In this document: one piece after another, positions 1 through 8,894 of the stretch
Layout of the letters: each line of letters opens with the position of its first letter
Numbering within the stretch: position 1 is the first letter of the stretch
NCBI RefSeq assembly: GCF_036227125.1
Contig: NZ_CP109435.1
Location: 2,232,001 to 2,296,000 of the forward strand
Direction: 5' to 3'
Length of the DNA: 64,000 bases
Source of the DNA: Streptomyces sp. NBC_01485
GTDB lineage: Bacteria > Actinomycetota > Actinomycetes > Streptomycetales > Streptomycetaceae
Translations under genes and position numbers: made by a program
Notes under the pieces: generated by a model
What the model saw: the letters and a program-made list of their open reading frames with translations, nothing else
Databases searched by the model: none
What the model was told of the DNA's origin: nothing

Positions 1-581
1 TGCCCGGCTGGAGCCGCGGTCACGTCCTCGCCCATGTCGCGCGCAACGCGGACGCTCTCGTGAACGTCTTCGAGGGCCGCCCCATGTACGCCGACGCGCA
101 GGTCCGCGACGCCGACATCGAGCGGGACGCCCCGCGCCCCCTGGACGTCCAGCTCGCGGACGTACGGGAGAGCGGGGCCCGTCTCCAGGCGGCGGGGGCG
201 GCACCCGCGGACTGGTCGCGCACGGTGCAGTTGCGCAACGGGGTCGTCGACTCGGCGGCCCGGGTGCCGTTCCGGCGGTGGGTGGAGGTCGAGCTGCACC
301 ACGTGGACCTGGGCATCGGCTACGAGCTGGAGAACCTGCCGCAGGAGTTCACCGAGCGGGAGACCGAGTTCCTCGCGGAGCGGTTCGCCGGGCATCCCGG
401 CGTACCGCCGACGCGTCTGACGGACGGCACGCGCGCGTGGCACACGGGCCGGAAGGCCGACGATCCCGAGGTGACCGTCACCGGCTCCCCCGCGGACCTC
501 CTGGGCTGGCTCGCCGGGCGCCGCGACGGATCCGCACTGACCGTCGAGGGCGGGCCCCTGCCGGGCCTTCCCCCGCTATAG
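1..581 (+). CDS. Maleylpyruvate isomerase-family, mycothiol-dependent enzyme (3' part)
   Basis: The gene enters from the left edge; the first complete codon is at base 3. The first residues read PGWSRGHVLAHVARNADAL, the helix with the His typical of the mycothiol-dependent maleylpyruvate isomerase/DinB fold, where it helps bind a divalent metal. Further on, VEVELHHVDLGIGYE is the second conserved block of this family. The C-terminal ~80 residues form the small domain (ADLLGWLAGR). In actinobacteria such proteins use mycothiol as thiol cofactor; the actual substrate cannot be told. The metallo-hydrolase gene follows after only 9 bp, so the two are probably co-transcribed. The true start lies outside the window. 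Confidence 0.85.
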   Translation, partial: PGWSRGHVLAHVARNADALVNVFEGRPMYADAQVRDADIERDAPRPLDVQLADVRESGARLQAAGAAPADWSRTVQLRNGVVDSAARVPFRRWVEVELHHVDLGIGYELENLPQEFTERETEFLAERFAGHPGVPPTRLTDGTRAWHTGRKADDPEVTVTGSPADLLGWLAGRRDGSALTVEGGPLPGLPPL

Positions 582-590
582 GCTGCCGCC

Positions 591-1247
591 ATGACGTACA
601 GCGGAGAGGTGGCCGTCGGCGGACCGGCGGACGTGCACGAGCTCAAGGACCTGATGATCACCAAGGTCGCGGTCGGCCCGATGAACAACAACGCCTATCT
701 GCTGCGCTGCCGGGCCACGGACGAGCAGTTGCTGATCGACGCGGCCAACGACGCGGAGGCACTGCTCGGCACGATCGGTGACGACGGCATCGCGTCCGTC
801 GTCACCACCCATCAGCACGGCGATCACTGGCAGGCGCTCGCCGAGGTCGTGGCGGCCACGCGCGCGCGTACCTACGCCGGCCGGGAGGACGCCGACGGCA
901 TCCCCGTACCGACGGACGTCCCGGTCGACGACGGCGACGTCATCCGGGTGGGACACATGGAACTCACCGCGCGCCATCTGGTGGGGCACACGCCCGGCTC
1001 GATCGCCCTGGTCTACGACGACCCGCACGGCCACCCCCATGTGTTCACCGGCGACTGCCTGTTCCCCGGCGGCGTGGGCAACACCCGCAAGGATCCGAAG
1101 GCGTTCGCCAGCCTGATCCACGACGTCGAGACGAAGATCTTCGACGTGCTGCCGGACGAGACCTGGGTCTATCCGGGACACGGCGGCGACACGACGCTGG
1201 GCGCGGAGCGACCGCACCTTGCGGAGTGGCACGCGCGCGGGTGGTGA
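591..1247 (+). CDS. Metallo-beta-lactamase fold hydrolase (glyoxalase II-like)
   Basis: A 218-residue cytoplasmic MBL-fold protein. The zinc-binding motif H-x-H-x-D-H is THQHGDHW at residues 73-80. Further metal ligands are His133 in HLVGHTPGS, Asp155 in FTGDCLFPG and His197 in YPGHGG, the glyoxalase II/thioesterase-like set. MNNNAYLLRC near residue 31 is the usual first strand of the sub-family. The likely activity is thioester or lactone hydrolysis; substrate unknown. It starts 9 bp after the isomerase-like gene, which suggests a two-gene unit, perhaps in mycothiol-conjugate metabolism (inference). Confidence 0.88.
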   Translation: MTYSGEVAVGGPADVHELKDLMITKVAVGPMNNNAYLLRCRATDEQLLIDAANDAEALLGTIGDDGIASVVTTHQHGDHWQALAEVVAATRARTYAGREDADGIPVPTDVPVDDGDVIRVGHMELTARHLVGHTPGSIALVYDDPHGHPHVFTGDCLFPGGVGNTRKDPKAFASLIHDVETKIFDVLPDETWVYPGHGGDTTLGAERPHLAEWHARGW

Positions 1248-1561
1248 GTTTTCCCTACCGTCCGTACAGGGGGTGCGTGTTGGCGCGTGTCGCCCAACGC
1301 GTGCCCCGTGTGAATCGTGTGCACGCGCCGGCGCCTCGCGCACGCTCCCCGCACACGTGGTTGAGCGGTCAACTGGTGGCAGCCCCGCGCGGGATGACGG
1401 CTCCGGCGCGGATGGGCCGCCGGTCCACTTTCCCCGCCCTCGACCGGCGGCCCAGGCGCACTCCGCGCCCCTGTTCACGAGAACGCAACACCCGTTCCCA
1501 GAATGCGGACACCTGATGGTGTGACCTCGACAAACAGGGATTTCGCTGCCACTCTCCCGCC
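1248..1561. other. Intergenic region upstream of the amino acid ABC operon
   Basis: 314 bp without a convincing gene. Short reading frames here have no ribosome binding site or recognisable product. It holds small inverted repeats, for example GTTGA-N4-TCAAC near 1360-1373 and GTTGG/CCAAC arms near 1279-1300, and the AT-richer run ACCTCGACAAACAGGGATTT just before the ABC substrate-binding gene, where its promoter should lie. No riboswitch class was recognised. Confidence 0.4.
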
Positions 1562-2446
1562 ATGCATCCTGCCCCACGTGTTCTGCGCCGCGCCGTAGCC
1601 GGCGCCACCGTAGCCCTGCTCGCGACCGCTGCCGGCTGCGCTCCGCAGCCTGAGGACAAGGCGGCTTCCACGCCTTCCGGTTCGAGCGCGAACACCTGCG
1701 CCAAGGGCAAGCTCGCCACCGAGACCTCCGGCACGTTGACGATCGCGACCGACGAGCCGGCGTACGAGCCGTGGTTCAAGGACGACAAGCCTGCCGACGG
1801 CGAGGGCTTCGAGTCGGCCGTGGCGTACGCCGTCGCGCAGCAGCTCGGTTACGACAAGAGCGCCGTGGTCTGGCAGAGCGTGCCGTTCAACAAGGCTTTC
1901 GCGCCGGGCGAGAAGACCTTCGACTTCGACATCAACCAGGTGTCGATCAGCGACGAGCGCAAGAAGGCCGTGGACTTCTCGTCCGGCTACTACGACGTGC
2001 GCCAGGCCGTCATCGCCCTGAAGGGCACGAAGGCCGCCAAGGCGACGACCATCGCGGACCTCAAGGGCCTCAAGCTGGGCGCCCAGGTCGGCACGACCAG
2101 CCTGAACTACATCGACGACGTGGTGAAGCCGACGCGGCAGGCCGCCGTCTACGCCAAGAACGACCAGGCCAAGTCCGCGCTGAAGAACGGCCAGGTCGAC
2201 GCCGTCGTGGTCGACCTGCCCACCGCCTTCTACATCACCGCCGCCGAGGTGACGGACGCCGAGATCGTCGGCCAGTTCGAGAACCAGGGCGCCGCGCCGG
2301 AGCAGTTCGGCCTGGTGCTCGACAAGGGCAGCGCACTCACCCCCTGCGTGACCGATGCCGTGGACACCCTCCGCAAGAACGGCACCCTGGCGAAGATCGA
2401 GCAGCAGTGGCTCTCCGACGCCGTCGACGCCCCGGTGCTCAAGTGA
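1562..2446 (+). CDS. Polar amino acid ABC transporter substrate-binding lipoprotein
   Basis: A 294-residue solute-binding protein of family 3. The N-terminus is a lipoprotein signal: Arg-rich start, hydrophobic AVAGATVALLATAAG and Cys26 as the lipidated residue. The mature part has the usual features: LTIATDEPAYEPW, FDFDINQVSISDERKKAVDFS (strand and hinge of the first lobe) and VDAVVVDLPTAFY (second lobe). It would capture an amino acid outside the membrane and deliver it to the permease encoded next; the specificity is not readable. Its stop overlaps the GTG start of the permease by 4 bp (GTGA), so the genes are translationally coupled. No clear Shine-Dalgarno precedes the ATG. Confidence 0.93.
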   Translation: MHPAPRVLRRAVAGATVALLATAAGCAPQPEDKAASTPSGSSANTCAKGKLATETSGTLTIATDEPAYEPWFKDDKPADGEGFESAVAYAVAQQLGYDKSAVVWQSVPFNKAFAPGEKTFDFDINQVSISDERKKAVDFSSGYYDVRQAVIALKGTKAAKATTIADLKGLKLGAQVGTTSLNYIDDVVKPTRQAAVYAKNDQAKSALKNGQVDAVVVDLPTAFYITAAEVTDAEIVGQFENQGAAPEQFGLVLDKGSALTPCVTDAVDTLRKNGTLAKIEQQWLSDAVDAPVLK

Positions 2447-3405
2447 CGGTCACGAAGGACGAGTCCGGCCGGGAAGGCGCGGACGACAAGGGCGACACGA
2501 CCGGGGGTGACATGACCCGGGGTGGCCTGACCAAGGGCGACGAGGGCTCCCCCGCCGACGGCTACACCCCCTCCGTGCGGCGGCTGGAGCGCGAGCGCTA
2601 CAAACGCGCGCGTGCCCGCCGCGCCACGGCGATCGCGGCGCTCTCGACCCTGTTCACGGGTGCCGTCCTCTACGTGGTCGTCGTCGGTGCGCCCGGCTGG
2701 CCGCGCACCAAGGAGACCTTCTTCAACGGGCAGTACGCGCGCGAGGCGTTCCCCAAGGTCCTCGAAGGGCTGTGGCTGAACGTCCGGCTGCTGCTGATCT
2801 GCGGCGTCGCCGTGCTGGTTCTCGGCATGCTCATCGCCATCGCCCGGACCCTGCGCGGCCCGGTGTTCTTCCCGCTGCGGGTGCTGGCGGCGGCGTACAC
2901 GGACTTCTTCCGCGGGCTGCCGCTGATCATCAACCTGATGATCGTGGTGTTCGGCGTCCCGGCTCTGCGCCTTCAGGGCGTGACCGTCGACCCCGTGCTG
3001 CTGGGCGGTACGGCCCTGACGCTGACGTACTCGGCGTACGTCGCCGAGGTGTTCCGCGCGGGCATCGAGTCCGTGCACCCCTCGCAGCGCGCCGCGGCCC
3101 GCTCGCTGGGCCTGAACAACCGGCAGGCGCTGCGCTACGTGGTGCTCCCCCAGGCGGTGCGCCGCCAGGTGCCGCCCCTGTTGAACGATCTGGTGTCCCT
3201 TCAGAAGGACACCGGCCTCGTCTCGATCGGCGGCGCGATCGACGCCGTCCGCGCGGCGGACATCATCGTGGGCCGCAGCCTCAACTACACGCCGTACATC
3301 GTCGCGGGGCTCGTCTTCGTGGCGCTGACCATCCCGATGACCCGCTTCACGGACTGGGTGACGGCCCGGATGGACCGTCAGCGGGCCCAGGGAGGAACGA
3401 CATGA
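2443..3405 (+). CDS. Amino acid ABC transporter permease (HisM/GlnP type)
   Basis: The GTG at 2443 overlaps the upstream stop, giving a 320-residue protein. A hydrophilic, Asp/Glu/Lys-rich N-terminal tail of about 60 residues precedes the first membrane segment (IAALSTLFTGAVLYVVVVG). Some four more segments follow, with the EAA-type coupling motif AARSLGLNNRQALRYVVLPQ, which contacts the ATPase, and PPLLNDLVSLQKDTGLVS, typical of polar amino acid permeases. The end overlaps the ATPase start (ATGA). This is the only permease in the operon, so it probably works as a homodimer. Confidence 0.92.
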   Translation: MTVTKDESGREGADDKGDTTGGDMTRGGLTKGDEGSPADGYTPSVRRLERERYKRARARRATAIAALSTLFTGAVLYVVVVGAPGWPRTKETFFNGQYAREAFPKVLEGLWLNVRLLLICGVAVLVLGMLIAIARTLRGPVFFPLRVLAAAYTDFFRGLPLIINLMIVVFGVPALRLQGVTVDPVLLGGTALTLTYSAYVAEVFRAGIESVHPSQRAAARSLGLNNRQALRYVVLPQAVRRQVPPLLNDLVSLQKDTGLVSIGGAIDAVRAADIIVGRSLNYTPYIVAGLVFVALTIPMTRFTDWVTARMDRQRAQGGTT

Positions 3406-4156
3406 GCGATGCTCCGGTGCTGCGGATGGAGTCCGTCCGCAAGACCTTCGGCGGCTCCGTCGTCCTGCGGGACGTCGACCTTGAGGTCGCCCCGCACACG
3501 GTGACGGCCCTGATCGGCACGTCCGGCTCCGGCAAGTCCACGCTGCTGCGCTGCGCCAACCTGCTGGAGGACATCGACGACGGCGCGATCTGGCTGGACG
3601 GCGAGGAGATCACCGACCCGCGCGCCGACCAGGACGCGGTACGGCGCCGGATCGGCGTGGTCTTCCAGGCGTACAACCTGTTCCCGCACATGACGGTGCT
3701 GGAGAACATCACGCTCGCCCCGCGCCGCGTGCACGGCGTCGCCCGTGCGGAGGCCGAGGAACACGCCAGGGGGCTCCTGGAGCGGCTCGGGCTGGCCGGC
3801 AAGGCCGACGAGAGTACCCCGACCGGCTCAGCGGCGGTCAGCAGCAGCGTGTGGCGATCGTGCGCGCCCTCGCCGTACGTCCCCGGCTGCTGCTGCTCGA
3901 CGAGATCACCGCGGCCCTCGACCCGGAGCTGGTGGGCGAGGTCCTGAACGTCGTCCGTGATCTGAAGGGCGACGGCATGACCATGGTGCTGGCCACCCAC
4001 GAGATGGGCTTCGCCCGCGAGGTCGCCGACCAGGTCTGTTTTCTGGACGGAGGCGTCGTGCTGGAGCGCGGCACCGCAGAGCAGCTCTTCGGCGACCCGC
4101 GACAGGAGCGCACGCAGCGCTTCCTGCGACGGATCGTGGACGCGGGCCGTCTGTAG
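3402..4156 (+). pseudogene. Amino acid ABC transporter ATPase, interrupted by a 2-bp frameshift
   Basis: The first frame (from ATG 3402) carries Walker A GTSGSGKST at residues 39-47 and the Q-loop region GVVFQAYNLFPHMT, and is in frame up to KADE (codon 3810-3812). The rest of a normal ATPase lies in another frame from 3815: YPDRLSGGQQQR (signature), LLLLDEITAALD (Walker B) and ATHEMGFA (switch His), ending at 4156. Removing two bases from GAGAGTAC at 3810-3817 restores a continuous 250-residue protein, a normal size. An AG duplication is therefore likely. As it stands no product would have both Walker A and the signature. It could be a true mutation, which would inactivate the importer, or a sequencing error. 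Confidence 0.85.
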
Positions 4157-4206
4157 GAGTAGCGGTAAGGGACTCCGGTAAGGGGTGTGCGCCTGGAGGC
4201 CGGTGC

Positions 4207-4680
4207 TTACGTGTCGGCCTTCCCAGCCCCCGCCAGCGCGGCGACGCGCTCCACGCCGAACACGTACCCCTGCACCCCGCACCCCGCGATGACGCCGTCC
4301 GCGCGCAGCGAGACGTACGAGTGGTGCCGGAAGGACTCGCGCTGGTGGATGTTGGAGATGTGGACCTCCAGCACCGGCAGGCCGTCGCAGGTGTTGAGGG
4401 CGTCCAGGATCGCGACCGAGGTGTGCGAGTAGGCGCCCGGGTTGATCACGATGCCACAGTGGTTCAACCGCGCTTCCTGGATCCAGTCGACGAGTTGCCC
4501 CTCGTGGTTGGACTGCCGGAAGTCCACCGTGCCGCCGTGCGCGGCCGCCGCCTTGACGCACATCGCCTCGACGTCGGCGAGCGTGTCGGAACCGTAGATC
4601 TCCGGCTGGCGCTGGCCCAGGAGGTTCAGGTTGGGGCCGTTCAGGATCATGATCGGGGCGTTGGCCAGGGTGCGGGGCAC
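4207..4680 (-). CDS. aroQ: Type II 3-dehydroquinate dehydratase
   Basis: A 157-residue enzyme of the shikimate pathway, converting 3-dehydroquinate to 3-dehydroshikimate by an anti elimination. All family signatures are present: [17 protein letters not shown] with the catalytic Tyr, [25 protein letters not shown] and [19 protein letters not shown] with the active-site His. Type II enzymes are dodecameric and about 150 residues long, as here. The start is GTG with GGAGG four bases upstream. It stands alone on this strand, away from other aro genes. Confidence 0.95.
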   Translation of the reverse strand: MPRTLANAPIMILNGPNLNLLGQRQPEIYGSDTLADVEAMCVKAAAAHGGTVDFRQSNHEGQLVDWIQEARLNHCGIVINPGAYSHTSVAILDALNTCDGLPVLEVHISNIHQRESFRHHSYVSLRADGVIAGCGVQGYVFGVERVAALAGAGKADT

Positions 4681-4778
4681 GGTTCCTCCGGTCCGTTCGG
4701 GGACGGTCCGTCGAGGACCGCTGCTCGGACCGGTCTATCACGGTGAGACCGCACGGCAGCAGGCCGTACCGTCCCGGC

Positions 4779-5051
4779 ATGAACACGCCTGCCTACCTCC
4801 CAAGCCGTCGCCCGGTGACCGCACAGCCGTCGTCTCGCGGGTCCTTCGAGCAGCCCAACGGTCCCGAGGAGGGCGCCCGTTACGCCGCCGGGCAGCGCGA
4901 GGAAGTGGAGCGCGCGCTGAAGGCGTACGCCCCCGACATCCTGGCCGTCTTCGACGTCGACTTCGGCCACACCGGCCCTCAACTCGTCATCCCCTACGGC
5001 GGCACGGTCCGCGTCGACGGTCCCGCGCGACGCGTCACGGTCACCTACTGA
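4779..5051 (+). CDS. Conserved hypothetical protein (90 aa)
   Basis: A small soluble protein starting MNTPAYLPSR and ending DGPARRVTVTY. The middle has an acidic helix (GQREEVERALKAY) followed by an alternating strand pattern (DILAVFDVDFGHTGPQLVIPYGG). No catalytic motif is seen and I do not recognise a named family. An in-frame start 36 bp upstream is possible but adds a basic tail and has no better ribosome binding site. It diverges from aroQ with about 100 bp between the starts. Confidence 0.6.
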   Translation: MNTPAYLPSRRPVTAQPSSRGSFEQPNGPEEGARYAAGQREEVERALKAYAPDILAVFDVDFGHTGPQLVIPYGGTVRVDGPARRVTVTY

Positions 5052-5122
5052 GGCTCGCCGGAACCCGGCCGCGACCCCGCGCGCCCCCGTAACCGGCGGT
5101 CACCGTGGGTAGTTGACGCGGC

Positions 5123-6436
5123 ATGCACGACGTACGCACCGTGAAGGCGCCCTCCATGCCACGGCTCGCGGCCGCCTCGCTCGCCGGGACGGCCATCGAG
5201 TTCTACGACTTCTTCGTCTACGGGACCGCGGCCGCGCTGGTCCTGGGGCCGCTGTTCTTCCCCACGTTCTCGCCGCTGGCGGGGACGCTGGCCGCGTTCG
5301 CGACGTTCGGCGTGGGGTTCGTGGCCCGGCCGCTGGGATCGGTGCTGTTCGGGCACATCGGGGACCGGCGCGGACGCCGGCCCGTCCTCGTCGCCTCCCT
5401 GCTGCTGACCGGCGCCTCGACGGTCGCGGTCGGCTGTGTGCCGACGTACGACTCGATCGGGGTGGCCGCGCCCCTGCTGCTGCTCGTCCTGCGTTTCCTG
5501 CAGGGGCTCGGGCTCGGCGGGGAGTGGGGCGGAGCGGTGCTGCTGACCGCGGAGCACGCGCCTGCCGGGCGGCGCGCGCTGTGGTCGAGCTTTCCGCAGG
5601 TCGGGCCCGCGGTGGGCTTCGTGCTCGCCAACGGGGTGGCGCTGGCCCTGTCGGCGACGCTGACCGAGGCGCAGTTCGCGCGGTGGGGGTGGCGAGTGCC
5701 GTTCTGGGCGGCCGGGGTACTGGCCGTGCTCGGGTTGTGGCTCAGGTCGTCGCTGCCCGAGAGCCCGCGGTTCCTGGAGATCGACGACCACGCGCGCGTG
5801 CCGCTCGTCGAGGTCGTCCGCGACCACTGGCGGCTCGTCCTGCTGACCGCCGGCGCGCTCGCCGTCGGGTACGCGATCTTCTACGCCGTGACGACCTGGT
5901 CCCTGGCGTACGCGACGGAGCGGCTCGGCGTGAGCCGTCCCGTCATGCTGACCTGCATCATGGCCGCCGTGGTGGTAAAGGGGGCGCTGACGCCCGTGAT
6001 GGCGCTGCTCGGCGACCGCTTCGGCCGGCGGCCGTTGTGCCTCGCCGGATGCGCGGCGGCCGCGCTGTGGATGTTCCCGATGGTCGCCCTGCTCGCGACC
6101 GGCGAGCCGCTGCCGATGTTCGTCGGGTTCCTGGGGGCGCTGGTCGCGTTCGTGACGATGTTCGCGGTGATCGCGGCGTATCTGCCGGAGCTGTACGCGC
6201 CGCGCGTGCGCTGTACCGGTGCGGCGGTCGGTTACAATCTCGGCGGTGTCCTCGGGGGCGCGCTCACCCCGGTCGTGGCGACGGCACTCGCGGAGCACTC
6301 GGGGCGGGTGCCGTGGGGTGTGGGCGCGTATCTGACGGGGATCGCGCTGCTCAGTCTGGGCTGCTTCGCCCTGCTGCCGGAGACCCGGCCGGTGCTGGCG
6401 TCGTCCGCGATGCAGCCGCAGCCGGCTACGGATTGA
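5123..6436 (+). CDS. MFS transporter, metabolite:H+ symporter (MHS) family
   Basis: A 437-residue protein with 12 predicted membrane segments. The start region GTAIEFYDFFVYGTAAALV is diagnostic of the MHS family (ShiA, KgtP, ProP-like). The conserved cytoplasmic loop GHIGDRRGRRPVL follows segment 2, and RFLQGLGLGGEWGGAVL is the segment-4 motif of the same family. It probably imports an organic acid or a related small molecule with protons. MHS members include shikimate carriers and aroQ is close by, but that is only suggestive. It is convergent with the antiporter gene and their 3' ends overlap by 11 bp. Confidence 0.9.
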   Translation: MHDVRTVKAPSMPRLAAASLAGTAIEFYDFFVYGTAAALVLGPLFFPTFSPLAGTLAAFATFGVGFVARPLGSVLFGHIGDRRGRRPVLVASLLLTGASTVAVGCVPTYDSIGVAAPLLLLVLRFLQGLGLGGEWGGAVLLTAEHAPAGRRALWSSFPQVGPAVGFVLANGVALALSATLTEAQFARWGWRVPFWAAGVLAVLGLWLRSSLPESPRFLEIDDHARVPLVEVVRDHWRLVLLTAGALAVGYAIFYAVTTWSLAYATERLGVSRPVMLTCIMAAVVVKGALTPVMALLGDRFGRRPLCLAGCAAAALWMFPMVALLATGEPLPMFVGFLGALVAFVTMFAVIAAYLPELYAPRVRCTGAAVGYNLGGVLGGALTPVVATALAEHSGRVPWGVGAYLTGIALLSLGCFALLPETRPVLASSAMQPQPATD

Positions 6437-7526
6437 TCGCCAGTTCCAGGTACGCCGCGAACAGTACGAGGTGGACGCCGCCCTGCAGGGGTGTGGCCCG
6501 GCCCGGGACGACCGTCAGCGAGCTGACCGCGACGGTCAGCGCGAGCAGCACCATGTGGGTGGCGCCGAGGCCGAGGACGAGCGGCCCGGAGAGCCAGACG
6601 GAGGCCAGGGCGACCGCGGGGATGGTGAGGCCGATGCTGGCGATCGCGGAGCCGAACGCGAGGTTGAGGCTGGTCTGTACCCGGTCGCGGCGGGCGGAGC
6701 GCAGCGCGGCGATGGTCTCGGGGAGCAGCACGAGCAGGGCGATGATCACACCGACGACGGCGTGGGGCAGTCCGGCGGCCTCGACTGCGGACTCGATCGT
6801 GGGCGAGACCCCTTTGGCGAGGCCCACGACGCCGATCAGGGCCAGGCCGAGCAGCCCGAGACTGATCAGGGCGGTCCGGGAGGTCGGGGCGCCGGCGTGG
6901 TCGTCCGCGGTGATCACGTCTCCCTGCCGGGTGACCGGCAGGAAGTAGTCGCGGTGCCGGATGGTCTGCGTGGCCACGAACAGGCCGTAGAGGACCAGCG
7001 AGGACAGTGCGGCGAAGGTGAGCTGGACGCCGGAGAACTCCGGGCCCGGTCTGCTGGTGGTGAACGTCGGCAGGACGAGGCTGAGCGTGGCCAGGGTCGC
7101 GACGGTGGCCAGGGCGGCTCCGGTGCCCTCCGGGTTGAAGACCGCCGTGCCGTGGCGCAGGGAGGCGACCAGGAGGCACAGGCCGACGATGCCGTTGCAA
7201 GTGATCATCACGGCCGCGAAGACCGTGTCCCTGGCCAGCGTCGAGCTCTTCTCGCCGCCGTCCGCCATGAGCGTGACGATCAGGGCGACCTCGATGATCG
7301 TCACGGCGACCGCGAGGACGAGGGAGCCGAAGGGTTCGCCGACTCGGTGGGCGACGACCTCCGCGTGGTGCACGGCGGCCAGGACGGCTCCGGCGAGGAC
7401 CAGGGTCACCAGCGCGACGCCCGCGCCGGGCAGATCGCGCCCCCAGGTCAGGGCCAGCAGGACGACCGCCAGTGCCGGCACGAGGGACGTCCACCGGGTC
7501 GTGACCGACCTGAGCCGAGCGATCAT
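6426..7526 (-). CDS. ChaA-like calcium/cation:proton antiporter
   Basis: A 366-residue inner-membrane protein with about 11 hydrophobic segments and the two inverted CaCA repeats. The first is PFGSLVLAVAVTIIEVALIVTLM with ARDTVFAAVMITCNGIVG, the second LLVLLPETIAALRS with SLNLAFGSAIASIGLTIP; the Glu residues in IIE and LPE are the expected ion-binding acids. This matches ChaA-type Ca2+ (or Na+/K+)/H+ exchangers. ATG 7526 was chosen because the reading frame upstream is basic and unrelated. It follows terC on the same strand and lies near two TerD genes, whose domains are known to bind Ca2+, so a joint role in metal homeostasis is plausible. Confidence 0.88.
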   Translation of the reverse strand: MIARLRSVTTRWTSLVPALAVVLLALTWGRDLPGAGVALVTLVLAGAVLAAVHHAEVVAHRVGEPFGSLVLAVAVTIIEVALIVTLMADGGEKSSTLARDTVFAAVMITCNGIVGLCLLVASLRHGTAVFNPEGTGAALATVATLATLSLVLPTFTTSRPGPEFSGVQLTFAALSSLVLYGLFVATQTIRHRDYFLPVTRQGDVITADDHAGAPTSRTALISLGLLGLALIGVVGLAKGVSPTIESAVEAAGLPHAVVGVIIALLVLLPETIAALRSARRDRVQTSLNLAFGSAIASIGLTIPAVALASVWLSGPLVLGLGATHMVLLALTVAVSSLTVVPGRATPLQGGVHLVLFAAYLELAINP

Positions 7527-7601
7527 GCAGCGATCGTCGCAGAGCCGCAGGGCCTTCGCACTCCGGCCTGTAGGGCCCACGCGACGAGGGGCGAGGATGC
7601 G

Positions 7602-7642
7602 CCGGGAGCGGTGCCCGGCCATGTGCCGTGCACCGCTCCCGG
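7602..7642 (-). terminator. Hairpin terminator after terC
   Basis: A perfect 13-bp inverted repeat (CCGGGAGCGGTGC at 7602-7614, its complement at 7630-7642) with a 15-nt loop. It lies 28 bp past the terC stop and 76 bp before the antiporter start. It probably ends or attenuates terC transcription, so the antiporter may have its own promoter. No U-tract follows, as is common in Streptomyces. Confidence 0.6.
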
Positions 7643-7669
7643 GGGTGGTTGTTCCTGCGTCGTGCGTGG

Positions 7670-8671
7670 TCAGGCGCCGATGCTGTCTTTCGGAGCGCCT
7701 TCGCTCGCCGTCTGCGCCGCCTCGGCCGCCGCCTGCTTCTTCGAGGCGCGCAGGCTGGTGATCGTGGTGATGATCAGGACGGAGCAGATGACGCCGAGCG
7801 AGACCGGGATGCTGATCTCGGGGACGTGGACCCCGGACTCGTGCAGCGCGTGCAGCACCAGCTTCACGCCGATGAAGCCCAGGATGACCGACAGGCCGTA
7901 GCTGAGGTGGACCAGCTTCTTCAGGAGGCCGCCGATGAGGAAGTACAGCTGCCTGAGGCCCATCAGCGCGAACGCGTTGGCGGTGAAGACGATGTACGGG
8001 TCCTGCGTCAGGCCGAAGATCGCGGGGATCGAGTCGAGCGCGAAGAGCACGTCGGTCGTACCGATCGCGAGCATCACGACCAGCATCGGGGTCATGACCC
8101 GCTTACCGTTCTCCTCGATCCACAGCTTCGTGCCGTGGTAGCGGTCGGCGACACCGAAGCGCTTCTCCACCGCCTGCAGCAGCTTGTTCTCCTCGAACTC
8201 CTCGTCCTCCTCGTCGGCCCGGGCCTCCTGGATGAGCTTCCAGGCGGTCCAGATCAGGAAGGCGCCGAAGATGTAGAACACCCACGCGAAGCTGGCGAGG
8301 ATCGCGGCGCCCACGGCGATGAAGATCGCCCGCAGCACCAGGGCTATGAGGACGCCGACGAGCAGGACCCGCTGCTGGTACTGCGACGGGACCGCGAACT
8401 TCGCCATGATCAGGACGAAGACGAACAGGTTGTCGACACTCAGCGACTTCTCGGTGATGAAGCCCGCGAAGAACTCGCCGGCGGGCTGACCGCCGCTGAA
8501 GAGCAGCAGCCCGAGTCCGAAGAGCCCGGCCAGGGCGATCCAGACGACCGTCCAGATTCCGGCTTCCTTGATCGACACGTCGTGCGGTTTGCGGCCGATG
8601 AAGAAGTCGACCCCGATGAGGGCCGCCAGGCCCACGATGGTCAGGACCCATAGGGCCACGGAAACATCCAC
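7670..8671 (-). CDS. terC: TerC-family integral membrane protein
   Basis: A 333-residue membrane protein with about nine segments. Conserved acidic residues in the membrane are in GVDFFIGRK, KSLSVDNLFVFVLIM and FALDSIPAIFGLT, the TerC signature set. A cytoplasmic acidic loop (ADEEDEEFEENK) separates the halves. TerC/MeeF/YkoY proteins are linked to Mn2+ export or metalation of secreted proteins and to tellurite resistance. GTG 8671 is preceded by GGAGG at a good distance; longer frames would run through the RNA leader. The leader looks like a yybP-ykoY riboswitch, which fits a manganese function. Confidence 0.9.
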   Translation of the reverse strand: MDVSVALWVLTIVGLAALIGVDFFIGRKPHDVSIKEAGIWTVVWIALAGLFGLGLLLFSGGQPAGEFFAGFITEKSLSVDNLFVFVLIMAKFAVPSQYQQRVLLVGVLIALVLRAIFIAVGAAILASFAWVFYIFGAFLIWTAWKLIQEARADEEDEEFEENKLLQAVEKRFGVADRYHGTKLWIEENGKRVMTPMLVVMLAIGTTDVLFALDSIPAIFGLTQDPYIVFTANAFALMGLRQLYFLIGGLLKKLVHLSYGLSVILGFIGVKLVLHALHESGVHVPEISIPVSLGVICSVLIITTITSLRASKKQAAAEAAQTASEGAPKDSIGA

Positions 8672-8720
8672 TGCGCCTCCAGCAGTACGTAACGGCAGGT
8701 AATCAGCGTCGTCGCGCTGC

Positions 8721-8813
8721 CGGAGGTCTCTTCCACCCAGAACGGGCCGGCGCCCCGGGATCATTCCTGATCCGTATTGACGGGTACGCCGCAGCAGGGA
8801 GTACTCCCCTCCG
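8721..8813 (-). promoter_or_regulatory. Probable yybP-ykoY (manganese) riboswitch
   Basis: The terC leader folds with closing helix P1 from CGGAGG (8813-8808) and CCTCCG (8726-8721). The two hallmark segments of this class sit directly against P1: GGGGAGUA on the 5' side and AGAGACC on the 3' side. Between them are GC-rich arms, for example GGAUCAGGAAUGAUCC at 8773-8758. yybP-ykoY RNAs bind Mn2+ and are known upstream of terC/ykoY-like genes. The 3' end of P1 is about 50 nt from the GTG start, so control could be on transcription or translation. Not confirmed with a covariance model. Confidence 0.75.
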
Positions 8814-8894
8814 TAGGGAAAACAGTACCCCAATCACCAAGAAAAGGTAAAGCGATTGGCAAAAGAAGTGCCAAGTCCCCAGGTCAGGGCTTCT

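Noticed and set aside
1219..1524. Small ORFs between the MBL hydrolase and the ABC operon
   Set aside because: Arg/Pro/Ala-rich, overlapping each other in several frames, without binding sites; typical of non-coding high-GC sequence.
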